From Mytilus galloprovincialis (taxonomy: Eukaryota; Mollusca; Bivalvia; Mytilida; Mytilidae): a stretch of DNA of 64,000 nt. This document shows positions 12,740-25,013 of the stretch, in pieces. Both the position numbers and the translations under genes were made by a program. A model generated the notes under the pieces. The model did not search any database. It worked only from the letters and a program-made list of their open reading frames with translations, and was not told the origin of the DNA. The stretch spans positions 50,352,122-50,416,121 of the forward strand of contig NC_134849.1 of NCBI RefSeq assembly GCF_965363235.1, given 5' to 3'. The stretch's first letter is position 1; every line of letters starts with the position of its first letter.

Positions 12740-14199
12740 TACTATTTAATTTAGTCAAATCCAAGCATACTTTTTGTCCTAATAAAACATTTCAGTAAAA
12801 CATATTATTATAAACTAATGTCGTTGTTTATAACAAATTTCGAGAATAAAACCTTTTCAAAATGTATGCAACTCAAAACCGATGTAACATGACTAAAGAT
12901 TAAGAGTTCAGAAAATTTAACATTGTTTAAAAATGTCTTTACTAGTACAAAGTTTAAAATATACGTCTGACAAAACTCGTTTTAATAAACATGTCTTTAC
13001 TAAAATAAGTATAATATTAGAAAATTAAAATGAACAAAGAAATCAACATTAAATAATGAAAAATACGAATGTTTAAACACTAAATTATTCATTGCTTTCA
13101 TAATCCAAATAATGCCTTGCTCAAGGCCACACTTTAAAATATCTTGGTTTGCCGAAACCCTACCCTAAGGTAGAGGCTGTGGTTAGGTAGGTAGGCATTT
13201 TTTTTACGACAAAGAATAATTGGAGTTTCAGATGCATTTTTGTCTTCATGCCTATCTTATTTAAAATAAAGATCACATCAAAACAATTAAAGATTTTGAG
13301 TAGGCAGCTTTTGTCTTGGTAGGAAGGGGTTAGGGTTAATCAGCGTATTCCTTTTTATGGCCATATTCTCGCAATTTTTACAATATCAAGAGATGTGGCA
13401 TGTTAAGTTTACACAATTCTACTATTTCTTAGATAGTTTGAACCTTTCCTCGAAAAAAAGAATTACACTATCTGACACACTACCGATTTGTGTTCAAATA
13501 TAGCATTTCATAGCAAATGGTGACCATTTTAAATTATAAATTTTGATATGATTTCAACTCTCCGCTTGGGATTATGTTCTTTAATGAAAAAAAACCACCG
13601 TTGTGTTCCTTTAAGGAAACACAAAGTTTGCAAATAATGAAATATATCATTTTAAAAAGACATTGTTTATTCAAATGTTTCGTCGTTTGATAATGCATCC
13701 CATTTTTATAGAATTAGATGTATATTATATAATAGATATAAGAAGATGTGGTGTGAGTGCCAATGAGACGTACAACTCTCCATCCAAATAACAATTTATA
13801 AAAGTAAACCATTATAGGTCATTGTACGTCCTTCAACAAGCTATAAAGGGCCAAACGGTCTAATCTATATAAAACAAAATTGCATTCACGATCCTAAACA
13901 AGATATATTTTAATCCAATCGTAATGCTTTATCATTATAACTTATTCATTCGTTGCAATTTCTCTTCATTTACTGAGTGAAAGCGATGATATACTTTTGT
14001 TTACATTGATTTGACTTGAACACACTGTTAAACAGTCTAAAGATAAATGAATTCATGTTGGTACACAAGAGATAAGGCACACTTACAATCCCATTCTAAC
14101 CAGCGATTTTTAAATTGTGTGCTGATTTAATGCTCTGTAATATGTGCAAGGATAATTAAATGTTATCACAAATGAATTCATTCAGGTTTAAAACGTTAA
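12740..14199. repeat. Unit A copy of the cvSI-like gene 5' flank (no gene follows)
   Basis: This stretch, continued at 17779-18003 after the inserted transposon, matches 45960-47649 upstream of the first cvSI-like gene and, more weakly, 50150-51300 upstream of the second. Examples: AACACACTGTTAAACAGTCTAAAGATAAATGAATTCATG-type phrases and the ATGTTATTGTGGGCAGGC block. In unit A the similarity stops at 18003 before the core promoter, and no cvSI-like exon follows. No coding sequence is seen within it. Confidence 0.75.
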
Positions 14200-17100
14200 T
14201 AGTGCGGTGACTGAAGGCATTTTTTTAAAATTTAATCTCCCCACCGAACACACACCTATATAATATCTCATTGGAAAGAAGAAACCTTGTACTATAACGA
14301 TATGCCTGTCGTCAGGACTTCATATGGTTACTTTTTTTTAAATTGAGGTTAAAGGTCATATGTAAAAATCTGTGAAAAATTGGGAGGGTTTCAAATTTGA
14401 CATTTTTTTTCTATTTCTAAAGTCAACTTATTACAAATGATACTGTTTTGGCTTTAAATAGTAATGTCAGTTATTATACATAAACCTAAATCATTAAGAT
14501 CTTTGTAGCCAAAAAAATCCTAAAACGACGTTTCATAAACAAAACTTCAAAAATAAAATTTTCAACCTATAAAATGTTTCGAGCACCTTAACCTTATAAA
14601 AAAAATCTTTTTCAGGTAAAAATCAAGTGTCATGCAGGACAATACTTTAAAATTATTTTTTAAACTATCATTTTGGGTAAGGTATCAAACCAAAGCAAAA
14701 GAACACTACAGTCAAATATGACCTCAAATTTAATTTGCGATTACTTCTGTTTTTTTTTATATACTTCTCGTTGCTTTTGTTTTTTCACAAATATTACTGC
14801 TTCGGAAGTTCCATAGTACTATCTGTTGTTGTGTATTTTACTCTGGTTAATATCTATATATATATAAATATATAATACAGTATAGGTTTTGTACCTATAC
14901 CTTCCCCTTTTTTTCCGTACCATAATCTTCAAAAGTATTCCATATAAAATAAATAGAATGACATGATATGATTGCAAATGAGACTTCTCTCCAAATGAGA
15001 CCAACGGAGACATAAGTTAACAACTACAGGTCCCGTACGGGCGTCAACAATGAGTAAATTTATGCTGCATAGTCTTCAATTCCAGAAATAAAAAATGTAA
15101 AAAAAAACGAAAATTCTAACGGCCTGATTTATGTACAAAATAAATAAAAAAGAAACAAATATAGTATATAGAAACAAACGAAAACCACTGCATTACAGTC
15201 TCGTGACTTGAGACAGACACATACATAATGTGGAGGGGTTTAACTTTTATAAAGGCTCGCCAACCCTCCCTTAACCTGGGACAGTGTGTACCAGTGCAAC
15301 AAGCTATATATAAAATCAATCTCCATCATCTTCATTTCATCAACCGTCAAAAAGACATGTTTTAATAAATCTACACGTTTCAGTCATGGACACAGGTCTG
15401 CACATGAAAGGTTCTGCTCAAGGCAAACACGTTATTATGAGCACACAATTTTTTTTCAAGTACAGACAACGTATTGTAGGAAGTCTGAAGCATTTGTTAC
15501 TAAATACCAGCTTTAAACCATCCCTATCAATTTATCCAAGATTTAACGGAGATCTAATAGGAGATCTAAAAGTGGGTTTAGGAAGGTATGATGATATCCA
15601 TATAAATATGCTTGTCTGCAAAGATGCTGTGGAAACATTATACGGGACGTACACACTATTTTAAGTTCGCTCAATTTCATGGTTGACAACACTTATTAGA
15701 TAGCGTCGCACTTTAATTTAAGAAGCACAAAATCCATTGGTATTCAATGTTTCTACAAGATGTTTTGAACCAGACGCATCGTACATCGTAAAGCCAATCC
15801 TAAATAAAAAGGAGTAAAAACAAATTTGGCCACATAAACGATTGACTCAGCAATTGACAAGCATTTACGCAATTTCTCTGGTGCCATTTCCTGAGAATAG
15901 ACTTGGCTGTATGCAGTATCATCGAGTAACCATAAAATGAATTGCAATAAATACGAAGCTTAAGCATTGACTGAATTGAAGAAGGAAAAGTCAGTTTATC
16001 CGAAGTTAGGTATTCTTCTGTGGAAGTTTGTAGTGTTTCGATGTCTTTTCAAAGTATACTTGCAGCGGAATGAAATATATGTCCGTTATTTGTGTCTATT
16101 ACAGTTGACATTGAAAATTTGAGGTCAGTTTTCAATTGATTAGCGGCTGATATCAATGGTTATTTAGCTACTAAATATTATGTTAGATTTGCCTTGAACT
16201 TGTTGAAGATGTCTGACAACTGAGTTTCTATAGAAATCAATGAGTTTAGACTGCATTTTACAAGTAGAATATTTCAAATAAGAATCAGTAGGAAGAAAAG
16301 ATCAATATTTATCAAGTAACCTTGTCATGAGGAATGGTTTTTTTTCACCATTTAATCGTTGTCAATAGCCAAAATGAAGTTATTAAAAGTAGTATCGTGA
16401 TCTGTAATGCAACCAGAATGACAGAGTGCTTGAAGTTTGAAAGATGAACGAGAAACTATTTCAACTTTACATGTATCTGACACGGATAAAACAGTCTTGA
16501 TACGCTCATCTGATTCAAACTTGCGTAGTTTTTTTTTATCTTCCTAAAATCTTGCAAGACAATATACAAGCGCTCCAGTTAAACGACTGCATTCTAGAAC
16601 GCGTACAAACACCCGAAACTGAGGGACAACAATCCGATAATTGTATGTCGGCTTTAAATATTAGATTAGTAGCTTTCTCGCTCTAAAAGGGGGAACAATT
16701 ATGTCTTTTTTTGTAACTTTTGTAGCATTAACGATGATACACTGTCTGCACGGAGTTTTCAAATTTACAGCTGTCGCATGAAACACATTGATGTTCACCT
16801 CATCTAATCTTTTATGCATTGCAGATACAAAAGTCGACTTCCCTATACTGGTAAATTGACTCAAAAATTCAGTCGAGGGTGTTTTGACATATTAAGCACT
16901 GCATAAAATTTAACGAGTTTTGTCTTTTCTTTGAAATCAAAGGAGCGAGTTTCAACTGACTTGACGTGTCATGGATTATTTACTGAAACTATTCGTCAAT
17001 TATTTTGATTTTTACAATAAGACTTTTCTGACATAGTATATTTAATGTTTTTTTTAACAAAAATCACAGAATATAAACATATACAAACATAAAATGTGCT

Positions 17101-17778
17101 ATATATTAATGAAAATATTTGCATATAATAGCGAAAAAGCTAGTAATTCATATATCAATTGAGAGCAAATTATTGACTTACTAATACACAAAATGTGACT
17201 GAAGGCAAGTGATTTAGTTCCGTGTCGAATTGAAGTTTTTTTTACTTCATTCTTTTTCCATTGATTTCTTAAGGTATTTTTCATATTAAGGTTCTGAAAT
17301 TTTTATCAGTAACTAGTTTTATGAAATACTATATGCTCAAAATATTATGGAATAATTTTTATAACTTCTGAAGAAGAAACTAAAGTTTGTGTCTGAATTT
17401 GCAATTAAAATTACCTCAATTTTAAACAGTCTAAACCTAGCAAATTCAATAGATTAGAAGAAAATAAAATACTGAATATTTTGACATCTGAAAATAGCTT
17501 CAAAAGAAATTATTTCAATAAAATGTAAGCAAACAAACACATTTCTTCATTTTGAAAAGGGGGGGGGGGGGGGGGGGGGGGTGAAACTATCCAATATACT
17601 ACTAGTCATTAAAACGACTTTTTAGAAAAATGTGACCGTATGAAATTCTGACGACAGGGCAAAAAATATAGAAGACATATTTGTCTTTAAGCTAAGACCA
17701 TTTTTAGCCGTGTATTATTTTGGGAGATTAAACTCGCAATCTAGACTACTTTTTACACTTCTCACAGTCACCGCACTA
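14200..17778 (-). mobile_element. 3.58-kb DNA transposon with long terminal inverted repeats
   Basis: The termini are TAGTGCGGTGACTG and its inverse CAGTCACCGCACTA, with diverged inverted similarity continuing for over 150 bases (GCCCTGTCGTCAG...TTCATACGGTCAC near 17620-17665 against 14305-14330). The flanks carry a TAA duplication (14197-14199, 17779-17781), and the empty site in unit B (47434-47436) has one TAA, so the borders are exact. Remnant frames on the minus strand (16661-16864 and 15753-15947, the latter with CLSIAESIVYVAKF and LGLALRCTMR) resemble a large uncharacterised invertebrate protein often found in transposons. The element is decayed and holds a run of 23 G at 17559-17581. 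The superfamily is unassigned; a 3-bp TSD fits Academ or Harbinger-like groups. Confidence 0.82.
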
Positions 17779-18004
17779 TAAGGCCTTACATGAATAATTT
17801 ATTTTAATTTGAGATTTAGACTAATAAAGACTTTAAAAAATGTTATTGTGGGCAGGCGAAAAACGTTTAAAAGTTGCCCGTTATCATATATTTATGACAG
17901 TTAAATTCTCAATAATTGTAGAACGAAAAAGCGTACAAAGATCAATGTTGGTACTTTTTGCATTAGTAAAAAAAAAGCGTACTCTATATTAACCAGCTTG
18001 TGTA

Positions 18005-18240
18005 TATATTTATGTACTCACAATCACTGAACAATAAGAAAGAATTCTCAATCTGTATAAATGTAATCCTCTAAACTCAATAGGTAATATATATAATGTA
18101 TATGTCTCAATGTCATGAGAATCACTGTGCTATTATCGTACACTACTCTGCTGTCGATTTATATGTATACTTTATTATGTTTTGACCTCTTGTACACGTT
18201 TGTGTCTGAGGAAATAAAATATGTTGTTGTTGTTGTTGAT
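18005..18240 (+). mobile_element. LINE 3' end (5'-truncated)
   Basis: The segment ends TTTGTGTCTGAGGAAATAAA followed by a (GTT)n run (18222-18238), the usual layout of a CR1/L2-like LINE tail with a microsatellite end. No coding part is kept. Its start coincides with the end of unit A similarity, so it may have inserted at, or helped form, the breakpoint. Confidence 0.6.
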
Positions 18241-19723
18241 TAGAACTCACTATAATTATTGATCTAATTTCTTTTTCTAATTAACGCACCCACAACATCC
18301 TATTAAAATAACCTAAATGTTAATTATTTGCTTTATATCAACTATGGTCAAGCATCTTTAATTCAAAACCTGTTGATTTTTAAAATCAGTCCATTTACCT
18401 GGTATTTGCTTGAAGTTTTTGAACCATTTTGGTTCGAAATTTTACACTATTGTTCAAGACTAGTAGGGTTAAGCTTGTAAACAAATTACCCCCTCACCTC
18501 ACACATAAGGTAAGTGCCTGTCCCAATTCAGGAGCATGTGATTCAGTGGTAGTCATTTGGTTGAGTTAATGTCTCTTTGACATATACCCCATTTTCAGAC
18601 TCAATTTTCAAAGTCTGCCATAAATATTATTTCTTAGTTTATAGTTAAAGCCTTAATAATGCATGGGTTTTCTGATTTATTTGCTTTAAATATTTGTTCA
18701 TGCTGCTGGTTTTTATCATTATTTATAGCTTGCTATAAAGTATGGGGTTTGCTCAGAAGAAGGTTGTAAGAAGACCAATAGTAGACACATCAGTTTTTTG
18801 GTATTTTGTGAGTATGTGTCTTATTGGCAATTATACCACAACTCCATATTTGAGCTCATTTAATACACAAAAAAATCTGTCATTTTACTGACTCTTCTCT
18901 CATTTTGTAACTGATATCTATCCATGGAAGGAATATACCTAAAACTTTAACTTAAACTGCATTAATGTTGTATCTGTTGTATTAGTATAAAGAGGTAGGG
19001 GTAGAAGGGGTCCTCATTCCGAAATCCCTGGCTTGAAAACAATAAATCCTGACTTTAAATTAATTTAAATCCCTCATCCCGAAAGGGTAAATCCCGCAAT
19101 CCCGAGCTTAATCACACCCGAACCCAAACTAGACCCAATGTTCCGTTGAAGGTCCTATCTCCTCGGGTTTTCCCCCCATCAGGGACGGTTTTGAATACAA
19201 GTATTGTTAGGTCAAATTTATTCCAATATCATACATTCTTTTCTATTCATGTGATGTCTCTAATTTCTGATGAATTAGCTCTTAAAAAACTCTGATTAAA
19301 ATATATTTGCGAAGAATACAAACTTTTCATCAATGCCAACTCGAAAGAACATTGATCAATTTTGCGAGACAAGGTAATGCAGAGATTGATCACCAAATAA
19401 ATTACAAATATGAAGAGATTGTCAATCATTTATGGAGTCCCTTAAGTGCCATGTAAATAAAAGAGATATTTTCTTTTGCCAAAGGTTTAATCTGATCCAG
19501 ACCGAATTTATACTCGTGCACAACTTTTAAAAAATAATGCTTCGCCGATAGCAGCCTGATACGACCGCTGAGGGTAACACACTGAACAGTTGGTGCATTT
19601 TTGGACACACTATTGAAGTTTGATACAGTTTGAATGGATTGTGATCAAGTTTTTGACATAATATAGGTTTCTGACACATAATAAATGTGGCGAAAGATCT
19701 TAAAATTTGAAAAAGGGCAAAAT
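18241..19723. other. Intergenic repeat fragments, no gene
   Basis: It includes pieces of high-copy repeats at 18470-18610 (GTAAGTGCCTGTCCCAATTCAGGAG type), 18720-18855 and 19000-19140 (ATCCCGAAA/ATCCCGCAATCCCG phrases). Two adjoining minus-strand frames at 19247-19608 have no family I recognise. No gene is supported. Confidence 0.5.
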
Positions 19724-20765
19724 CCCGCTTACATGTTTAACCCCACCACATTATGTAATGTATGTGCCTGTTCCAAGTCAGGAGCCTGTAATTCAGTGGT
19801 TGTCGTTTGTTAATGAGTTACATATTTGTATTTCGTATTTTTTTGTACTTAAATGAGGCCATTAGTTTTCTTATTTGAATTGTTTTACATTGTCATTTCA
19901 GGGCCTCTTATAGCTGACTATGCAGTATTGGCTTTGCTCATTGTCGAAGTGACCTATAGTTGTTAATTTCTGTGTCATTTGGTCTCTTATGGAGAGCTGT
20001 GTCATTGGCAATCATACCACATCTTCTTTTTTAAACTTTTATACCAACTATTGTTTAATTTTCAATTAAAGATTTCTTGCTATTGCAAAATACTTTGCGA
20101 TCAGATATTTTTTGGCTTATTGCGCAATACTGTGGAATTGAACAGTTCTTGCTAATGCAACAACTTGTGTAACTGAAGATTGTCTGTTATTTGGCAATTT
20201 TACTATGACGCAATTATGTGCAATTGAAATTTTTTTGTGCAATACTGTAAAATTGAAGATTTTTTTGCTATTGCGCAATACTGTGTAATTGAAGATTTCT
20301 TGATATTGTGCAACATTGTGATATTGCCCAATACTGCGCAATTGAATATTTCTCAATATTGCGCAATACTATTCAATTGAAGATTTCTGACTATTACGGA
20401 AAACTTATTTTTTTTATATATATAAATCAGAAATGATCAATGGGAAAAAACAAAAAATATATGACACCCCCACCCCCCTAAAAAGAATTTTTTTAAGCCC
20501 TCTTGGAGTTATTACCCCCAAACTTAACATTTATAGTATGGTACCCTGTGCTAAAATTACAGAGATATCCAATCACTTAAATAAAAGTAATTGTCAGGAA
20601 AATGCAAAAAAAACTTATTATTGTCCCTTTTTGGTCCCCGATTCTTCTTTACCGGATGGTACCAAAACCCCGAAAATCATTTCCAAGCTTACTATTTTGA
20701 TATTGAACCATCTGGAAAATTTCATAGAGATCCATTCTCTTAAATCAAAGTTATTGTCCGGAAAG
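19724..20765. repeat. 1.04-kb tandem duplication, first copy
   Basis: It begins CCCGCTTACATG and ends TTATTGTCCGGAAAG, and is nearly identical to the next 1.03 kb. It consists of a high-copy repeat (19735-20035, ending GGCAATCATACCACATCTTC), an array of short units around ATTGCGCAATACTGTG and AATTGAAGATTTCT (20045-20400), and a third repeat (20430-20765) with GGTCCCCGATTCTTC. The open frames inside are by-products of the repeat. Confidence 0.9.
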
Positions 20766-21800
20766 CCCGCTTACATGTTTAACCCCACCACATTATGTAA
20801 TGTATGTGCCTGTTCCAAGTCAGGAGTCTGTAATTCAGTGGTTGTCGTTTGTTAATGAGTTACATATTTGTATTTCGTATTTTTTTTGTACTTAAATGAG
20901 GCCATTAGTTTTCTCTTTTGAATTGTTTTACATTGTCATTTCAGGGCCTCTTATAGCTGACTATGCAGTATTGGCTTTGCTCATTGTTGAAGTGACCTAT
21001 AGTTGTTAATTTCTGTGTCATTTGGTCTCTTATGGAGAGCTGTGTCATTGGCAATCATACCACATCTTCTTTTTTAAACCAACTATTGTTTAATTTTCAA
21101 TTAAAGATTTCTTGCTATTGCAAAATACTTTGCGATCAGATATTTTTTGGCTTATTGCGCAATACTGTGGAATTGAACAGTTCTTGCTAATGCAACAACT
21201 TGTGTAATTGAAGATTGTCTGTTATTTGGCAATTTTACTATGACGCAATAATGTGCAATTGAAATTTCTTTGTGCAATACTGTAAAATTGAAGATTTTTT
21301 GCTATTGCGCAATACTGTGTAATTGAAGATTTCTTGATATTGTGCAACATTGTGATATTGCCCAATACTGCGCAATTGAATATTTCTCAATATTGCGCAA
21401 TACTATTCAATTGAAGATTTCTGACTATTACGAAAAACTTAATTTTTTTATATATATAAATCAGAAATGATCAATGGGAAAAAACAAAAAATATATGACA
21501 CCCCCACCCCCCTAAAAAGAATTTTTTTAAGCCCTCTTGGAGTTATTACCCCCAAACTTAACATTTATAGTATGGTACCCTGTGCTAAAATTACAGAGAT
21601 ATCCAATCACTTAAATAAAAGTAATTGTCAGGAAAATGCAAAAAAAAACTTATTATTGTCCCTTTTTGGTCCCCGATTCTTCTTTACCGGATGGTACCAA
21701 AACCCCGAAAATCATTTCCAAGCTTACTATTTTGATATTGAACCATCTGGAAAATTTCATAGAGATCCATTCTCTTAAATCAAAGTTATTGTCCGGAAAG
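20766..21800. repeat. 1.04-kb tandem duplication, second copy
   Basis: This is the direct copy of the preceding unit with few differences. It runs on into GATGACGATGTTGACGATGA (21811 onward), which appears to be the original 3' continuation of the repeat. That implies the first copy's 3' end was joined to the start of the second by unequal exchange. Confidence 0.9.
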
Positions 21801-21939
21801 CAAATGTGTCTTCTGATGACGATGTTGACGATGACGGCGACTAAGACGACATCATACCAATATACGACGCCAAGAAATGTTTGCGGTCATTTAAAAACTA
21901 GTGACCACGACTTTCAAAGTTGACTGATTCAATAAGGAG

Positions 21940-22112
21940 GAGCGCACAAGTTTGAAAGTCGTGCGAAATATTTTTGAAAGTTATGCACACAAATTTTTGA
22001 AACTTATGCGCACAATTTAAATTTGTTCGGATGACGTTAGACGTCATGCACATGCTTTAAAAAGTCGTGTGCACCAGTTTTAAAGTCATGCACACGAATT
22101 TTGCGCACCTGA
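21940..22112. repeat. Degenerate tandem repeat, unit about 25 bases
   Basis: The unit is roughly GCGCACAAGTTTGAAAGTCGT. Variants such as ATGCACACAAATTTTTGAAA and GTGTGCACCAGTTTTAAAGT recur six to seven times. It has no coding meaning. Confidence 0.6.
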
Positions 22113-22116
22113 TTAA

Positions 22117-22389
22117 GGTGGTACCCAACACTTTAACTAAAATTAATTTGGCTCGTTTAATTTTCCTAAAATTTTTACAAAGCATTTACTTTGACCCTTT
22201 GACCAAAATATAAAAAAAATAAAAAAGATTAAACCACCATTTTATTAGAAAAATTACACTGGTTATATAGCAGTTTGACAAACACTAATTTTGATCATTG
22301 AGAAGCTTAATATTCCCTTAACAACACAACGTTATTAAAACGTTTAGCTGATTTTACGGAGTTATCTCCCTGTAGTGTTAGGTACCACC
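22117..22389. mobile_element. MITE with TTAA target duplication (273 bp)
   Basis: The ends are GGTGGTACCCAACACT and inverse AGTGTTAGGTACCACC, flanked by TTAA at 22113-22116 and 22390-22393. The TTAA target and GGT start fit Kolobok- or piggyBac-type non-autonomous elements. No coding sequence. Confidence 0.85.
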
Positions 22390-22393
22390 TTAA

Positions 22394-24449
22394 ATCTACA
22401 GCAAACAAAATTTTTATATTTACATGGCACCTACGGGGCTCTGTAAAGATTAAATCCAAAAAGTTTTAAAAAGATAATAGATCAAATAATAATATTCACT
22501 TTAATTTCGATTTGAAATGACAACCCTACAATAAAGTCAATTGAGTATTTTTGTTGACAATCTTATATGACAGAGGGAGGTATGATACAAGCCATTACTT
22601 AAACCCTGAAATTGCAGGGGGGAAAACATAAAAGTAAAATTATACAAGTCTATCAAAAGTATGATAACTTTATTGATAAATCAGCAGGCTATTAGACATT
22701 GAATTTTAGACCAAATTTAGTTTTATTTGGCCCAGATATTTAGCAGGAGCTATTTTTGTAAAAAATTACAAAGTTTACTAAAAGTGTTGAAAATACCAGT
22801 CCTGATAAAATCAAATATGTAATAAAATATAATACCTTTATGTGCTACTTTTTGAGTAAAATAAGGTCGAAATTTCAGATGTTTGCACAAAATTTGGATT
22901 TGTGGACTTAATTTTCCATTCAAAGAAATACATAACTTTTTTTTATTTTAAATGATAAACACAAGCTGTTTTTCATTAAATTATCTGTAATTTCTGTTTT
23001 ATAAAAAAAAAATCTTTAAATTCATGATTTTTTTTTAAATAACTCATATTTATCAAATATTCATGAGTGTAGAAAAAACGCATTTTTGCTGTTTATTTAT
23101 TAAATTTAAAAAAAATGCATTATTGACACTTTCTTGAAACTTGATACAAATAATCTTCATACAAACGTTATTAGTTTGAATGATAAAAATCAGTCGAATC
23201 ATACATCTTTTCCCGATATTTCCCAGTTTGACGTCGCGAAAACAATATTTTACGTTATCAGCGTCAAATAAATGTTACCTCCCCTGTAACTATATCGTAT
23301 GCCATTACACTTGGATCTTGGTCCAGTCACAACTTCCCACAAGAGCCTATGCAATTTTTTGCGTATTGCTGTTTCAAAGAAAGATTGAATGCATACAATC
23401 ATCGAATAAAGTGGATTCTTGTTTAATTATCATGAAATAATATAATTTAATTACGGGTGCCACATGTGGAGCAGGATCAGCATTCTCTTTTGGAGCACCT
23501 GAGATAACCCCAAAGCTTTTTGTGGGGTTGGGGTTGCTTAATCTTTAATTTCTGTATTGTGTTTTATTAACTATTGCATGTTTGTCATTTTCGTTTAAAG
23601 CCATGGCATCGTTAGTTTATTTTTGATTATGAGTTTGAATGTCCCTCTTTTACACCACATATTCTGGTTGCTATGCAATAAGTAGTGTTACATAATATAT
23701 TTTTCAATATAAGATCATTATGCACATGATGCATAATTGATCTTTTTATGTTAGTTTAGTTTTTATCAGGTATTTATACTTTTTAATTGTGCTTGTTATC
23801 CATGAATTGAGCGTGGGTATTTTAAAGTATCAGTTAGTTTCTAGGCATTTATGTCATGAATAAGTGTTGATTAGGAGAGTTTCGCATATCTTAACGCACA
23901 ATTTAACTGTTATTGTGTTTTATTTTATCACCAGCAGGCTTCAAGTTACTTATTTTGTACATTTTTGTTAAAATCATCATTAAATATTTTCAGCCTCAGT
24001 AGGTTGCTATGCAAAAATGATGGTTACCATGGAGATTTTATGCATACTTTTCTACTCAATTGAAAACACTTTTATGTGACAATTATTTTGTCAGTACAAA
24101 TTAAATCATATGTGCGGTTTTTTTTATGATAGTGACCCCTTTTAGGTGACGAAATTGGTAGTTTTTGTACAAAATTGCCTCCGAAAGAGCATAATGTTGG
24201 GTAGCTGCCACCAATAAAAATTCAATTGTCTACCCAATTTTATTTTTTCTTTGAATTATATGATAGTCATTCATTTTTGTCAGTACCATATTTTATATTA
24301 TATACATCTGGATTTTTTACAATTTTGACCCAAAAATTGCTTATTTTTGTGTAAAATTTATAAACTTGAACCCTTTGATTTTCCTGTTACCATAGCAACC
24401 ATAAACAAACATTTTTTTAAGAAAAGATTTTTTTAGCTTATAAGTTTAA
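22394..24449. other. Intergenic AT-rich DNA with one R2 repeat
   Basis: A copy of repeat R2 lies at about 23455-23665 (GCCACATGTGGAGCAGGATC, CACCTGAGATAACCCC, AAAGCCATGGCATCG). The rest shows no gene. Short frames such as 23180-23440 have no recognisable domain. Confidence 0.5.
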
Positions 24450-25009
24450 GGTGGCTCGGGGCCTATTAAAAGTTTCTATCAGAAGTGCCGTATTTTTTGT
24501 TATTTTATTCTTTACAGAAATTGAATCAAATTGGTCGAAAACAAATAGGGGGTCAACGACCATTTAAGCTCAAAATTTTACTTTTAAACAGGTATGTAAA
24601 AGGGACCATTTTTCAATGAAATGATAGGGGAAATAGAGGTGTTGACATATTTTTATCGGATTATCAAAAAAACGTTCTATGACACATGATCCAAAACTGT
24701 AGTATAAATAGCTAAAATATTATAGCTTCATAGAATGAGCAAATAAAAAAAATAGGTTACCGATAAGGAAAAAAATATATTTTACCGTAAAACCCAAATT
24801 TTGACGGGAAAATGGTGAAAATGGGTGAAATGTCATTTTGACCCTATAACAAATAGGGATTATAACGAAAATATTCTATTATTCACATAACTACAATGAT
24901 TTAACATTTCTAATCAATCAAAATATTAAAAAAAAATTATCGAATTAACGACAAATACTTTTGTAATTCATGCGTGAAATTATGCGCAGTCGAATAGTCC
25001 CGAGCTACC
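24450..25009. mobile_element. MITE with TTAA target duplication (560 bp)
   Basis: It starts GGTGGCTCGGGGCC and ends inversely GTCCCGAGCTACC, with TTAA on both sides (24446-24449 and 25010-25013). It shares the start TTAAGGTRG with the elements at 22117 and 45517, but the interiors differ. No coding sequence. Confidence 0.8.
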
Positions 25010-25013
25010 TTAA

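Larger units (their letters stand above)
2387..18003 (+). repeat. Segmental duplication, unit A (P450 exons 3-8 and flanks)
   Basis: The sequence aligns collinearly with 30328-47649. Similarity starts near GAAACTGTGACTTTATC (2394) and ends at ATTAACCAGCTTGTG (18003). By eye, identity is above 90 percent over introns, exons and 3' flank. Insertions private to this copy are the GIY-YIG retroelement piece at about 11085-11640 and the 3.58-kb transposon 14200-17778. The P450-B exon 1-2 region and the cvSI-like gene itself are not part of the duplicated segment. Confidence 0.88.

Noticed and set aside
19247-19608. Two adjoining minus-strand frames as a gene fragment
   Set aside because: No family recognised and no splice or repeat support.
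20433-20855. 140-codon frame
   Set aside because: It crosses two repeat types within the tandem duplication and continues only by chance.
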